49,282 nt of DNA, taken from IMG/VR virus record IMGVR_UViG_3300032157_000016, positions 1 to 49,282 of that record; one strand, written 5' to 3'. The notes below the pieces were generated by a model that saw only the letters and a list, made by a program, of their open reading frames with translations, was not told the DNA's origin and searched no databases. This stretch comes from a virus. Positions 30,590-39,403 of the stretch are shown here, in pieces; positions within the stretch are counted from its first letter, which is position 1; each line of letters opens with the position of its first letter. The position numbers and the translations under genes are program-made.

Positions 30590-31498
30590 ATGAATTCGTA
30601 TGTCACGATGCCTTTGGGCGACTTCTTTCGCGATGTCTACTTGCCGCAAAAATTGCGGATTACATCGCCGAGCACGATCAAGCATTACGACCTCTGTATT
30701 CGTGCGCTCGGCGAAGCGGTGGGGCGAATCGCCACGCTCGGCGATCTAACGGATGGAAACATCGCAGCGGTTTTGCGGGCTTATGCTGCGAAGGGACTCT
30801 CGCCGCACACGATCGAACAGCGGCGGTCGTATCTGGTCGCTCTCGTCAATTGGGCGTCACGTCGGCAAATGCTCCCGTGGTGTACGTCGCTCGGCGAATA
30901 TCCGACGCCGACGCCGCAGCCGCGGGCGTGGACGCTCCTGCAAATGGAGATGCTGCTAGCCGCTTGCAAGCGAACGACTGGTGACTACCACGGCGTCCCG
31001 TGTCCGTTGTGGTGGCGAGCGTTCCACGGCGTCCTGTGGGACACAGGAGAGAGAACGTCGGCGGTCCTGTTCTGCGAATGGAATCACCTGGACGAATCGT
31101 CCGGGTCGCTTCGCGTGCCGCCGCACAATCGCAAGGGCGGACGTAAGGGCGAAGTCTATTACCTGAAGCGGGGGACGTTGCTACTCTTGGACAAGATCAA
31201 GCAGCCGGTTCGCGAACGCATCTTCCCGATGCCAGGCAAACGCGATTGTCAGGGGACGTTTTATTACCACTACTCCAAACTCCTCCGCCTCGCTGGTCTC
31301 CCCGACACCCGCTACGACAAACCCCAGCGAATCCGCCGGACGTTCGCCAGCTTCGTCGAAAAGGCGGGCGGGGACGCCACAAAGGCGCTCGGGCATTCGT
31401 CCCGCCGAGTGACGCTGGAGCATTACCTCGACCAGACGATTATCGACGCCCCTGCCCCCAACCTGTTGTTGCCACCTTTGGAGGACCCCACAACTTAG
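30590..31498 (+). CDS. int: tyrosine recombinase integrase
   Basis: 302 aa. The N-terminal SAM-like domain (about 1-95, TIKHYDLCIRALGEAVG) and the catalytic domain are both present. Active-site residues: Arg155 (TGERTSAV), Lys in HNRKGGRK (182-186), QRIRRTF near 246-251 in place of the usual HxLR, His269 in LGHSSRR and the nucleophile Tyr279 in EHYLD. The first catalytic His is Gln246 here. AAGGGGG lies about 5 nt before the ATG. It is divergent from the repressor across a 198-nt gap that likely holds attachment and control sites, though none can be pinned down. Known: site-specific integration and excision. Confidence 0.9.
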   Translation: MNSYVTMPLGDFFRDVYLPQKLRITSPSTIKHYDLCIRALGEAVGRIATLGDLTDGNIAAVLRAYAAKGLSPHTIEQRRSYLVALVNWASRRQMLPWCTSLGEYPTPTPQPRAWTLLQMEMLLAACKRTTGDYHGVPCPLWWRAFHGVLWDTGERTSAVLFCEWNHLDESSGSLRVPPHNRKGGRKGEVYYLKRGTLLLLDKIKQPVRERIFPMPGKRDCQGTFYYHYSKLLRLAGLPDTRYDKPQRIRRTFASFVEKAGGDATKALGHSSRRVTLEHYLDQTIIDAPAPNLLLPPLEDPTT

Positions 31499-31509
31499 CG
31501 ACAATCCGC

Positions 31510-31538
31510 TTGACCCCCACCCCACGGTCAATAATAAT
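31510..31538 (+). promoter_or_regulatory. promoter of the PEP-CTERM cassette
   Basis: TTGACC (31510-31515), 17-nt spacer, AATAAT (31533-31538), then a short leader to GGAGG and the ATG at 31570. It gives the cassette expression independent of the integrase. Confidence 0.65.
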
Positions 31539-31569
31539 CCGAGACGTGCTCTTTCTCCCGGAGGGTGCT

Positions 31570-32139
31570 ATGAAGGCGATTGCGTTGTGGGCTTGTTTTT
31601 GTGGGGTTTGTTGCGGGCAGTGGCGGGTGGAGAACCTCGTCACGACTGAGACCCTAGACGCGACACCCTATTATCTTTCCTTCGGCATCCCGGACCCGAC
31701 CGCCGACGCGACGTTCACGCCGCTGTGGAACGGCTGGCAGTTCAGCGTCGAAAGCACGAAAGCGTGCCTCGAATCGCCGCCGGGCTTCATCGGCAAAATC
31801 TGCCGCACCGGCGTCGCCTCGGTCGAGTTCGATATGGTCGTCGACACGCCGACCGAGTTTCGCTGGGAGCTGTGGCGGCATATCGAAGCGGGGCTGAACA
31901 TCGACAGCAACGGCGCCCGGTTCACGCCGCTCCGGGTTGCCGGCTGGGTCGACATCGACGACCTCGTGATGGTCCCCGCCGGGTCGTATCACTTCCGGGC
32001 AATCTCGATTCCCGCGACGGAGTACGGGCCGGAGTATGTTGACGCGACGCTGACGATTCCGGTGCCGGAGCCGGGGGCGGTTGGGCTGGCGGTTGCGGGG
32101 TTGTATCTCTTGGCGGCACGACGCCGATTTTCGCGGTAA
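31570..32139 (+). CDS. PEP-CTERM sorted secreted protein
   Basis: 189 aa. Signal peptide MKAIALWACFCGVCCG (short), an exported beta-rich domain (GWQFSVESTKACLE, VEFDMVVDTPTEFRWELW), and at the C-terminus VPEPGAVGLAVAGLYLLAARRR: the PEP motif, a membrane helix and a basic end. Known: PEP-CTERM proteins are sorted by exosortase in host envelopes. A phage copy with its own promoter next to the integrase suggests a lysogenic-conversion gene acting on the host surface. Confidence 0.85.
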   Translation: MKAIALWACFCGVCCGQWRVENLVTTETLDATPYYLSFGIPDPTADATFTPLWNGWQFSVESTKACLESPPGFIGKICRTGVASVEFDMVVDTPTEFRWELWRHIEAGLNIDSNGARFTPLRVAGWVDIDDLVMVPAGSYHFRAISIPATEYGPEYVDATLTIPVPEPGAVGLAVAGLYLLAARRRFSR

Positions 32140-32146
32140 GGATAGC

Positions 32147-32776
32147 ATGAACCGCGTCGTCACTTTCTCGATTCTCCTCATCGCTCTTGCCGTCGCCGCC
32201 GTTGCCGGGGTCTTTCTCTTTGAATGGTGGCGAGCCAGGCAGCCGGACGAACCGGCGACTATCGAAGTCGCCACCGTTCCAGTCGAGGCACAAGGCAAAA
32301 CCGCCGACGCGCCTTGGATCCCAGCTTTCACGCACGCCGCCAAGACTGGCGAAGCGTCGATGCGAATCACGAAAGCGACCATCGGGCTGTTGCCTCATCG
32401 CAGCATGACTGGCGACGAGATCGCCGGCGACAAGCCGCTGTTAGCCATTCACGTTCGCATCGAGAATCATTCGGCGAACAAGGTCATCGAGTACCGCGGC
32501 AGCCTGACCAAGCCGCCAGCGACATTGACGGATGAATTCGGCAACCGTTACGAGCCGCGCGGTTCGGTGCTGCTATTCGCCGAGGGTCAGCGCGGACAGG
32601 ATTCAGTCTATCCCGGCAAGCACGCCGACGACGTTTACGTGTTCGCTCCGCCAATCGACAAGGCAAAGACGCTGCGGCTAGAATTGAACGCCGAGCGGGT
32701 CGGGGCGAAGGGGGCGATTCGATTTGAGTTGCCGGTGGGCAAGGTGGAGAGAGTTAGCCCGATGATTGTGGAGTGA
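32147..32776 (+). CDS. membrane-anchored DUF4352-like protein
   Basis: 209 aa. Membrane anchor at residues 5-28 (VTFSILLIALAVAAVAGVFLF), a linker, then an exported Ig-like domain with LLAIHVRIENHSANKVIEYRG, LTDEFGNRYEPRGS and AKTLRLELNAERV, the pattern of DUF4352-type extracytoplasmic domains. It starts 7 nt after the PEP-CTERM stop. The function is unknown. Confidence 0.75.
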   Translation: MNRVVTFSILLIALAVAAVAGVFLFEWWRARQPDEPATIEVATVPVEAQGKTADAPWIPAFTHAAKTGEASMRITKATIGLLPHRSMTGDEIAGDKPLLAIHVRIENHSANKVIEYRGSLTKPPATLTDEFGNRYEPRGSVLLFAEGQRGQDSVYPGKHADDVYVFAPPIDKAKTLRLELNAERVGAKGAIRFELPVGKVERVSPMIVE

Positions 32777-32780
32777 GACG

Positions 32781-33008
32781 ATGATCGAAGTCACGCAAGA
32801 GACCAACGTAATTGCGACCGCCAACGGTATTGTCGTCGATCTATCGGGACCGTTTCGAGTTATGGTTCGTCATCTAGACGGGAGTTTCCGCGAACTGCAA
32901 TCTGGCGATGTAATCAACAAGAATGACGAGCTAGCGATATTGCCTCCCAATCAATCACCACCGGACCCCGCGCCGTCACCACCACGTTCGTCCGCTTCAG
33001 ATCCGTGA
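32781..33008 (+). CDS. small Pro-rich protein
   Basis: 75 aa starting MIEVTQETNVIATANGIVV; GGAG upstream. It has a beta-strand core (SGPFRVMVRHLDGSFRELQSGD) and a Pro/Ser-rich tail (PPNQSPPDPAPSPPRSSA). The last 95 nt overlap, in antisense, the end of the tail-module gene at 32914-33282. One of the two overlapped ends may be wrong. Confidence 0.5.
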   Translation: MIEVTQETNVIATANGIVVDLSGPFRVMVRHLDGSFRELQSGDVINKNDELAILPPNQSPPDPAPSPPRSSASDP

Positions 33009-33282
33009 TCGGTAATCGCATCCTCGCAATCTCATTGCACTCCGCCGTCGTCGCAAATCGACCGACACGCCAGCGGCTTAGGGTCCAGTGGAGCCAAGGC
33101 ACGTAGACCATCCGATTGCAGACGGCGATCTCGCGGGACTGGCGGCAGAGGTAGCGGACGGTGAGCGGTGATTCAAACCGCCAGCGTTTGATGCAGAGCG
33201 GACCGATACGCCAGATTCGACCCCGCTTCGCCCAACCGAACCAGCCGCGAATCGGCTGCGGAATGTCCGGCTCGTCAGGCAT
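32914..33282 (-). CDS. hypothetical tail-module protein
   Basis: 122 aa starting MPDEPDIPQPIRGWFGW, overlapping the upstream gene by 8 nt. It is Trp/Arg-rich (WAKRGRIWRIG, WLHWTLSRWRVGRF). No family is recognised. It is the last gene of the head-tail module. Its 3' end overlaps the plus-strand gene at 32781-33008 in antisense. Confidence 0.5.
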   Translation of the reverse strand: MPDEPDIPQPIRGWFGWAKRGRIWRIGPLCIKRWRFESPLTVRYLCRQSREIAVCNRMVYVPWLHWTLSRWRVGRFATTAECNEIARMRLPITDLKRTNVVVTARGPVVIDWEAISLARHSC

Positions 33283-34171
33283 CGACCGGACCTGTGATGT
33301 CGCCCAGGAAAGCAACCTCCGCCGTCACGGCTTCGATGTACGTGCCGTTCGTCCACTCAACCTTCTGTGCCGCTAGCTGGAGAAACCAGAAGTCGTCGGC
33401 GTTGGCGTAGTAATAGTAAACGGCACTTGCCACGCAGCCGCTGGCTCCGTTGATGGCGTAAATGGTGCGTAGCGGAGTCGCCGGCCCGGTTTGGTCACCG
33501 TTACTGTCGATCCAAAAGATATTGAAATGCTCTGAAGCATTATTGCCGGCGTCGCTTGCCGCCACGCCGGAGACGTGAAACACCAGGCGATAATAGCCTG
33601 TCTTTCTGAGCCGTATCGCACTTCCTCCAAGCTTAGTGAAATGCGTCGTGTTGAAGTTGTGAAAGGTGTTGATCGTCAACACCTGCTTGTTCGTGTTATT
33701 GGCGAGCGTCTGCCCGCTGTTGTAATCCGTTTCGAGGATACAGCGTGGTCGAGTTTCCGCCACCGTCAACGGAATCGCTACCCAGCCGGGAAGCTCGCGA
33801 TACTCGTCGTCGCCGGTGATTGTGCGGTCTCGTGCCAGCAACACCGTCGCGCCGTCGGGAATAGCTTCGCGGGCGGGGTTATAGATAATCTCTAAGTCTT
33901 CGTTGATGTCCGGCTCGGCGAGCGTGCCGTCTTCGTTGAACGTCTGAAGCCGCCCTTCGCCCTTGCCCATCTCCGTGCATTCGTCGCCGTCGTAGGTCCC
34001 TTCCTCGACTTCGCCGTAGACCTGCCCGATGCGAAACGCCGGGCTTGTGCTATTCGTCGCAATGTCCAGCAGCGCGCGCAGGCGATTGAGCGGCAGTCCG
34101 CCGAACATCGCTTTGAGACGCCGCAGCCAGGCGACGTCGGCCGCCGTCAGTGCGTAAAGTTGCTCACTCAT
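33275..34171 (-). CDS. distal tail protein with C1q/TNF-like domain
   Basis: 298 aa. The N-terminal 60 residues are helical (AADVAWLRRLKAMFGG). The C-terminal 150 residues look like a jelly roll of the C1q/TNF type (KTGYYRLVFHVSGVAAS, SEHFNIFWIDSNGDQ, ASAVYYYYANADDFWF). Such trimeric domains are common at phage tail tips and bind host receptors. Starts at a TGATG-like coupled junction with the next gene. Confidence 0.6.
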   Translation of the reverse strand: MSEQLYALTAADVAWLRRLKAMFGGLPLNRLRALLDIATNSTSPAFRIGQVYGEVEEGTYDGDECTEMGKGEGRLQTFNEDGTLAEPDINEDLEIIYNPAREAIPDGATVLLARDRTITGDDEYRELPGWVAIPLTVAETRPRCILETDYNSGQTLANNTNKQVLTINTFHNFNTTHFTKLGGSAIRLRKTGYYRLVFHVSGVAASDAGNNASEHFNIFWIDSNGDQTGPATPLRTIYAINGASGCVASAVYYYYANADDFWFLQLAAQKVEWTNGTYIEAVTAEVAFLGDITGPVDA

Positions 34172-34689
34172 TACGGGTCGGGATTCTCACGAGTGACCAT
34201 ATCGACGCCGACGCCGAGCGGATACGTGCCGCCGGTCCCCGCCGCCTGGACGTAAACGGCTTGGAAGTAATCCCCCTCTTCGACGTCGTCGTAGTTCGAG
34301 TCGATCGTAAACGCCACGGTCGTCGCATCGCTCGCCGGCGCGGCGTTCGTGACGGAATAGTTATTTGTCACGTCGACCGCCGACCCGGCGCGGACACGCT
34401 GAATTTTGACCGTCATCGAGCGGTCCGTAGACGGTCGCGCCGTCACGACGACATGCGCGCGAATCACTTCGCCGTCGCCCCCCGCACGTCCTAGAAACTG
34501 CGTCAGCGTCGCCCCGTTGGCGAGCGCCGATTGGGCGTGCCGGTAAGGGACTTGCTGTTTCATCGCCGTGGCTAGCCACAGTTGCGTCGTCACGTCGATG
34601 TTGTCGACGCTGTGCGGACCATCGGCGATTTGCAGCGATTGACCGGAGATCGGCCCCCGTGTCGAAACATAGTCCTGAAAATAAGGCAT
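34171..34689 (-). CDS. hypothetical tail protein
   Basis: 172 aa, beta-rich (RAHVVVTARPSTDRSMTVKI, DYFQAVYVQAAGTGG). The position between tape measure and tail tip genes implies a distal tail role. AGGTG lies before the ATG. No family named. Confidence 0.6.
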   Translation of the reverse strand: MPYFQDYVSTRGPISGQSLQIADGPHSVDNIDVTTQLWLATAMKQQVPYRHAQSALANGATLTQFLGRAGGDGEVIRAHVVVTARPSTDRSMTVKIQRVRAGSAVDVTNNYSVTNAAPASDATTVAFTIDSNYDDVEEGDYFQAVYVQAAGTGGTYPLGVGVDMVTRENPDP

Positions 34690-34697
34690 GTTAGCAC

Positions 34698-35597
34698 CTA
34701 GGAAATAAAGGGAACGCCGAGCGATCCGACCGGGCGGATGCGAAACGTCTTTGTTTGGGGGTTGGTTGCGGTCGTCGACAGAATTCCGCCGGCGCCGTCG
34801 AGGTTGACCGGCTGCTGCGGCTCGTTCTTTTCAGGTCCAAGCCGAATTGCCCGCTTGACCTTTTGACCGTTCACGGTCGTCAGGTAATTGAATCCGCGAT
34901 CAATCAGTTCCACGAAAGCCCAGTCGTGCGACGGATGAATCCAGACCTCATAAGTCGTCACGTAATAGCGGGTCCGCACGCCGGTCGTGCGGTTGACGTG
35001 GATTGCCGCTTCGCCTTGAATACCCGCGAGCAGCTTGCGACCCGCCGCCGTGCCCTGCTTGGACGTGTTCGGCTTGCGTGCTTCGTTGAGCGTTACCCGC
35101 TCAATCTGAATCGTCACCGGAATCGGCGGAGTATTTTGAAACGGGTCCTTCGCCGAGTTGATGAAATACTGCCCGTCGAGGTCCTTTTCCCGCCACTCTT
35201 CCACGGTCGTCGTGCCGTAGGAGAACTTCGGCCCGATCATGTTCGTGTCGGGGTCCTGCGGCTGCTGCTGCGACTGGGAAATGAACTCGTCGAAATCGTT
35301 GGGCGTATCGTCGCTCGCGTCGTTCGCGTCGGGCGTCTGATAACGTACCGTCACGATCCACCGAAACGACGTCTCGTCCTCTTCGCCTTCGATGTCGTAG
35401 CATTCGACACCGTCCATGCCGGGGTAGGTATCGCCGAAATCGATGCCAACTTCCGCGATGACTTCATCCAGGTCACATTCCTGGATATTCACGAGCGTCG
35501 TCGTGTATTTCCAGACGCGAAAGCGGCGCTCGTATTCCGATCGGTCGTTCGATGAACGGCCCGTGCGGCGTCGTAGTTCGCGGACTTTGAAAGCCAT
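34698..35597 (-). CDS. hypothetical tail protein downstream of the tape measure
   Basis: 299 aa. N-terminal basic (KVRELRRRTGRSSND), then a beta-rich core (SFRWIVTVRYQTPDA, VTIQIERVTLNEARK, TRYYVTTYEVWIHPSHD) with an acidic Gln-rich loop. Directly after the tape measure, where siphoviruses place distal tail and baseplate hub proteins. No family is named. Confidence 0.6.
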   Translation of the reverse strand: MAFKVRELRRRTGRSSNDRSEYERRFRVWKYTTTLVNIQECDLDEVIAEVGIDFGDTYPGMDGVECYDIEGEEDETSFRWIVTVRYQTPDANDASDDTPNDFDEFISQSQQQPQDPDTNMIGPKFSYGTTTVEEWREKDLDGQYFINSAKDPFQNTPPIPVTIQIERVTLNEARKPNTSKQGTAAGRKLLAGIQGEAAIHVNRTTGVRTRYYVTTYEVWIHPSHDWAFVELIDRGFNYLTTVNGQKVKRAIRLGPEKNEPQQPVNLDGAGGILSTTATNPQTKTFRIRPVGSLGVPFIS

Positions 35598-37294
35598 TAG
35601 AGGTTTGCCGCTCCCACTTGGGGCAAACGATGCAACTCACGCTCGATGTCGTTGAGGTTGCGGTTCGTTCGCCGGGCTTCCTCTAGTTGCCGCTCTTGAA
35701 TCGTCGTCGCTTCGTTGCCGCCGAAGCGTTGCTTTAGTGCTTCGTTGGCGAATTCCTGCGTTCCCTTCACGATGGCGTCGGGGAGCTTGTTCGATACAGC
35801 CATCGCGACGTTCTTCATTTCGTCGCGGATGCGCTTGAGCGATTCGGGTACGTTGTCGCCGTTCGCACCGCCGGTTGCGTCCGCTACGCGCGAAAGTAGT
35901 TCCTCCAGCTTCTTGCGAGCGGCAATCGTTTCCGGGCTAGGTCGCGAATGGAATCGCGTCCGCCCTTCGTTGATGGCGTCTTTCTTTTCCTTCTCAAGCT
36001 GCTCGTCCAGGATGCGAAAGCTCTTGCCCATTTCTTCCGCGGTCACAACGCCGCCCAGAAACGACAAGCCGCCGGCGAGCCGCTGGAACGACCGCTTGAG
36101 CGTGATGCCAAGATTGACGGACCCCTCGTGGCTGACGTTTGAGATGTCGTTCCAGAATTCTCGGAAAGCGTTTTTGATGCCGTCCAAGCCCTCGCGAAAG
36201 ATGACGACCAGCCCCTGCATGGCGATCTCGCCGGCCATCTCCATGTCGCCGCTCTTCAGGGCTTGCGTCACGCCGCCGAGCGTCGACTTGATGGCGTCGC
36301 CGATCGAACCGAGCGATTGGCGGATGCTGCTGGATTGAGACGCCCAGGCAGTGCCGACACCGGCCGCAGCGGTCACAAGCCAGCCAATAGGACCCATCGA
36401 GCCGAGAACCTTGACGATACCCGCGATGGCGCCGACGATTGACCCCAAGCCCGACAGCGCCGTCCCGACCAGCAGAGCCGCACCACCGAACGCCATCATC
36501 CCCGCCGCTGCCGCCAATAGCCCCGCCGCTAGTTCGGGATTCTGCCGCAGCCACACCGCGACGCCTTGCACGAGCGGTTGCACGATCTCGGCGACTTGCT
36601 TCATTGCTGGGATTAGCCCAGTCCCCAGGGCAATGACGCCCTGCTTGACCGTCTTCCAGAGCTTCGATAGGTCGTCGCCAAACGACTCCGCGTCAATCGC
36701 TTCCTGCATCGTCGTGGCGAGCGGCGCGAATTCCTTACGCAACTTTTGCAGGGCATCGATGCCGCCCTCAAGCGCCGGCAGGAGCATCGTGCCGCTCTTG
36801 CCGAAAATGTCCATTGCGATTGACGTTCGCAGGGCTTCATCTTCAACTTTGCTCAGCGCGTCGGCGATAAGTAGAAACTGCGTCTCGGCGTCCAGCTTGC
36901 GTAGTTCAGTTGCCGACAAGCCCAGCAAAGCGAACGCCTTATTGCCGTCGACGAGGCTCTGCTGCATCTTGCGAATCGACTTCTCGAACGTGTCGAGATC
37001 CGACCCGCTCTGTTCGAGCGCGTAGCCCATTGTCGAAAGGGACTCAACAGACACCCCCGTCCGTTGGCTCATTTCGAGCAAGGTCGATCCGGCGTCTGCC
37101 GCCGCCTTAGCCGCGGCGAAAAGCCCCGTCGTGGCGAGGGCGCCGAATCCGCCGATTCGCTTACCGATCGACGACAGTGACGTTCCCCAAGCCTTCAGTT
37201 TCGCCGACGCCGCTTTGAGACCGCGCATCATCGGCGAATCGTCGATGAACAATTCGACGGCTGCATGACCCGCTCTGATACTTCCGGTGGACAT
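35597..37294 (-). CDS. tape measure protein
   Basis: 565 aa. Typical of tape measures: starts with RAGHAAVELFIDDSPMMRGLKAASAKLKAWG, long amphipathic helices, a hydrophobic block (about 250-320, AGLLAAAAGMMAFGGAALLV, TALSGLGSIVGAIAGIV) and coiled coil near the C-terminus. Known role: sets tail length and is ejected with DNA. By the usual rule of about 1.5 angstrom per residue the tail would be near 85 nm. This length is an estimate. Confidence 0.85.
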   Translation of the reverse strand: MSTGSIRAGHAAVELFIDDSPMMRGLKAASAKLKAWGTSLSSIGKRIGGFGALATTGLFAAAKAAADAGSTLLEMSQRTGVSVESLSTMGYALEQSGSDLDTFEKSIRKMQQSLVDGNKAFALLGLSATELRKLDAETQFLLIADALSKVEDEALRTSIAMDIFGKSGTMLLPALEGGIDALQKLRKEFAPLATTMQEAIDAESFGDDLSKLWKTVKQGVIALGTGLIPAMKQVAEIVQPLVQGVAVWLRQNPELAAGLLAAAAGMMAFGGAALLVGTALSGLGSIVGAIAGIVKVLGSMGPIGWLVTAAAGVGTAWASQSSSIRQSLGSIGDAIKSTLGGVTQALKSGDMEMAGEIAMQGLVVIFREGLDGIKNAFREFWNDISNVSHEGSVNLGITLKRSFQRLAGGLSFLGGVVTAEEMGKSFRILDEQLEKEKKDAINEGRTRFHSRPSPETIAARKKLEELLSRVADATGGANGDNVPESLKRIRDEMKNVAMAVSNKLPDAIVKGTQEFANEALKQRFGGNEATTIQERQLEEARRTNRNLNDIERELHRLPQVGAANL

Positions 37295-37564
37295 CTAATC
37301 GCCCTTCGCCCAGGAAATTAACTCTTCGGTGGTCATCACCGGGAGTCGACTCCGCTGCTTGCGTTCGGCAAGCCGTAGCGGATTCAGTTCATTGGGTTGG
37401 ATGGGCCGTCCCAGAGCGGGCACGGACTTTGTACTAACCGACTGCATGATCGTGCGACACACGCCCATGAGTCCGTTTAAGTTTGTCGCCGCCGACCAAC
37501 TCGCCAGACCCCATTCGTGCTCCAGGCGGCCGTCGAGCATTTGCCACAGACGCCGCAGCGTCAT
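37295..37564 (-). CDS. tail assembly chaperone, second part
   Basis: 89 aa starting MTLRRLWQMLDGRLEHEWG. It follows the first chaperone with an ATGA overlap and precedes the tape measure, the place of gpT/GT-type chaperones. No frameshift signal was confirmed: the two genes are separately started here. Confidence 0.6.
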   Translation of the reverse strand: MTLRRLWQMLDGRLEHEWGLASWSAATNLNGLMGVCRTIMQSVSTKSVPALGRPIQPNELNPLRLAERKQRSRLPVMTTEELISWAKGD

Positions 37565-38076
37565 GCGGCTGGGGTCGACTCCAAGGATTCCTCCGACTCG
37601 ATAGGCTTGTTCGATCCATCCGCGATCCCACGAATCTTGGCACGGAAATTCGCTTCGATCTCGTCCATATCGATCGTCGCCAGCTTCGCCGTCGCTTCCT
37701 CCATCATCGCCGTCGTCAGCCGTTTGTTGTGGCTCAGCAGGTCCCGAATCAGCGGGCGTAGCTGAGCGTTGGGGAAAAAACCCACGGCAGCCTCCTCAAA
37801 GGCTTCCCTCGCTTTCTCCGCCACGTCGGCATCAAACGACGACTTGAATTCCTCGATCGAGACGTTGGCATTTTCCAACTGCTCACGCACGCAGACGTAA
37901 ATCGCCGCCGCCTGGTCGCGTGGGTTCATTTGGAATCGCCGCAGGTTCCGCAACTCAGGGAACCCATCGAGCAATTCAAAGACGTTCACGCCGGCGTCCT
38001 CCATCAACCGTTCTGCAATCAACAGGTCGATGACGACGCGCCAGGTTCGTTTCTTGGTGTCTACAAATGAGGGCAT
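37561..38076 (-). CDS. tail assembly chaperone, first part
   Basis: 171 aa starting MPSFVDTKKRTWRVVIDL (TAATG overlap with the upstream gene). Helical with VREQLENANVSIEEFKSSF and a Glu-rich end. Located between tail tube and tape measure, as in gpG-like proteins. Confidence 0.65.
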   Translation of the reverse strand: MPSFVDTKKRTWRVVIDLLIAERLMEDAGVNVFELLDGFPELRNLRRFQMNPRDQAAAIYVCVREQLENANVSIEEFKSSFDADVAEKAREAFEEAAVGFFPNAQLRPLIRDLLSHNKRLTTAMMEEATAKLATIDMDEIEANFRAKIRGIADGSNKPIESEESLESTPAA

Positions 38077-38501
38077 TATTTCGCCGTATCCGCCGATAGC
38101 GCGCCGAACTGAAGGATCTTGCCGCCGGCTTTGACGACGCCCAGGTGGTTGTAATACCAGCCGGTCGTGTAGTCCGCGGCTGTCACAGAACACTTGCCGG
38201 GGTTCGCCGATAGGAATACCGGCAGCCCCGCCGTGGCGAACGCCGACGTATCCATTTGCACTTCCGCACCGGGGAGGACGTAGCCTAGCGGTTGGTCATC
38301 GGCGGACGTCGTGACGGCGAGCGCTTGCACGGTATGCGCAGCGCCGGTTCCGTTCGCATCGGCGAGCTTGGCTTTGCCGTTGTCAGCCGCGTCGAAATAG
38401 ATGAATTCCCCAGCGTCGATGTCTTCGCCGGCGGTGCCCCATTTGACGTCGCTGCCGTTCTGCGGAATGACTTCGGCCGGAGTGACGGTAATATCAGCCA
38501 T
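38076..38501 (-). CDS. tail-region decoration-like protein, paralogue A
   Basis: 141 aa starting MADITVTPAEVIPQNGSD. Beta-rich: GEFIYFDAADNGKAKLADAN, DQPLGYVLPGAEVQMD, GLPVFLSANPGKCS. Shares LADAN and QPLxYV with the upstream protein at 38514-38948. Together they look like duplicated DUF2190-type cement or decoration folds in the tail region. No stronger call is possible. Confidence 0.55.
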   Translation of the reverse strand: MADITVTPAEVIPQNGSDVKWGTAGEDIDAGEFIYFDAADNGKAKLADANGTGAAHTVQALAVTTSADDQPLGYVLPGAEVQMDTSAFATAGLPVFLSANPGKCSVTAADYTTGWYYNHLGVVKAGGKILQFGALSADTAK

Positions 38502-38513
38502 GATGTTTGCTCG

Positions 38514-38948
38514 CTAATTTCCGTAGGCTGCCGCGGCTTCGGCAATTTGGACGGTTAGAATCGCACCGGCGGTGTCGACATGCCCGATGACGGTTGAAAA
38601 ACCGACCATCTTCGCGTCGTCCGATGAGCACATCGCGCCGGGCGTATCGCTCAAATACACGGTTTCGTTCTGCTCGCCGGTGGCGGTCGTCGAATCGATG
38701 CGAATACGTCCGCCGTTGCCGACGTAAGCCAATGGTTGACCGTCGCTGGCGTTATGTGCTGCGATGCCCTTGACTCGCCCGCAAATCGCCGCCGTCGCGT
38801 GGTTCGCATCGGCAAGCACTAGCTTGCCGGTCGATGGATCGTCAACGACGACTTGCCCGGCGGTAATCGTAGCGCCAGCGCGTCCGATTTCGCATGGCGA
38901 AAGGGCGATGACTTCGGACGCTGTGAGTGAATAGTCGCTGGCAGCCAC
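38514..38948 (-). CDS. tail-region decoration-like protein, paralogue B
   Basis: 144 aa starting MAASDYSLTASEVIALS. Same pattern as its neighbour (LVLADANHATAAICG, GQPLAYVGNGGRIRID, TVYLSDTPGAMCS). Tandem paralogue. Confidence 0.55.
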   Translation of the reverse strand: MAASDYSLTASEVIALSPCEIGRAGATITAGQVVVDDPSTGKLVLADANHATAAICGRVKGIAAHNASDGQPLAYVGNGGRIRIDSTTATGEQNETVYLSDTPGAMCSSDDAKMVGFSTVIGHVDTAGAILTVQIAEAAAAYGN

Positions 38949-38949
38949 G

Positions 38950-39390
38950 TTAGCTCACGGTGTAGGTCGTCGGATCGTTGTCGCTGTCGGTCGGCTTGAG
39001 AATCACGTCGCGAGTCTGCAAGCCGCGGATCTCGGCGCCCTGATTGAACTGCGTCACGACCATCGCCAGACGGGGTCCGGTCGCACCAGAGACGCTGATG
39101 AGCTGATTCAAGATGATGACGTCGACTTCGGTCTTGTTCTCGTATGCCGCCTTCAGGGCAACGAACGTGGCGTCGCTGGGATTCGCGCGAACCGTGAACG
39201 AAAGCGACCGGGAACGGAGCGTCGGCACGACCAACTCTTCTTCGACGTCGCGATGAGACGCATCGGCTTCGACCCGGCTGTCGTCGACCGTGATGTCGCC
39301 GACGCGCTTGAGCTTCGTCCACGACGGCGAGCCGTAGGTCGCGGCGTTGTAGTAAATGGTCTGCTGACGACCGAGAAGATAAGTAGGCAT
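38950..39390 (-). CDS. major tail tube protein
   Basis: 146 aa starting MPTYLLGRQQTIYYNAATYG. Beta-rich with GDITVDDSRVEADASHRD, SRSLSFTVRANPSDATFVAL and TRDVILKPTDSD, the usual order of siphovirus tail tube proteins (tube domain). Position before the chaperones agrees. The call depends on pattern and gene order. Confidence 0.75.
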   Translation of the reverse strand: MPTYLLGRQQTIYYNAATYGSPSWTKLKRVGDITVDDSRVEADASHRDVEEELVVPTLRSRSLSFTVRANPSDATFVALKAAYENKTEVDVIILNQLISVSGATGPRLAMVVTQFNQGAEIRGLQTRDVILKPTDSDNDPTTYTVS

Positions 39391-39403
39391 GTTGATTTAT
39401 GGG

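Noticed and set aside
30385-30984. Plus-strand frame of about 199 codons overlapping the integrase start
   Set aside because: It overlaps the integrase in another frame and covers the repressor promoter; the composition is not protein-like.
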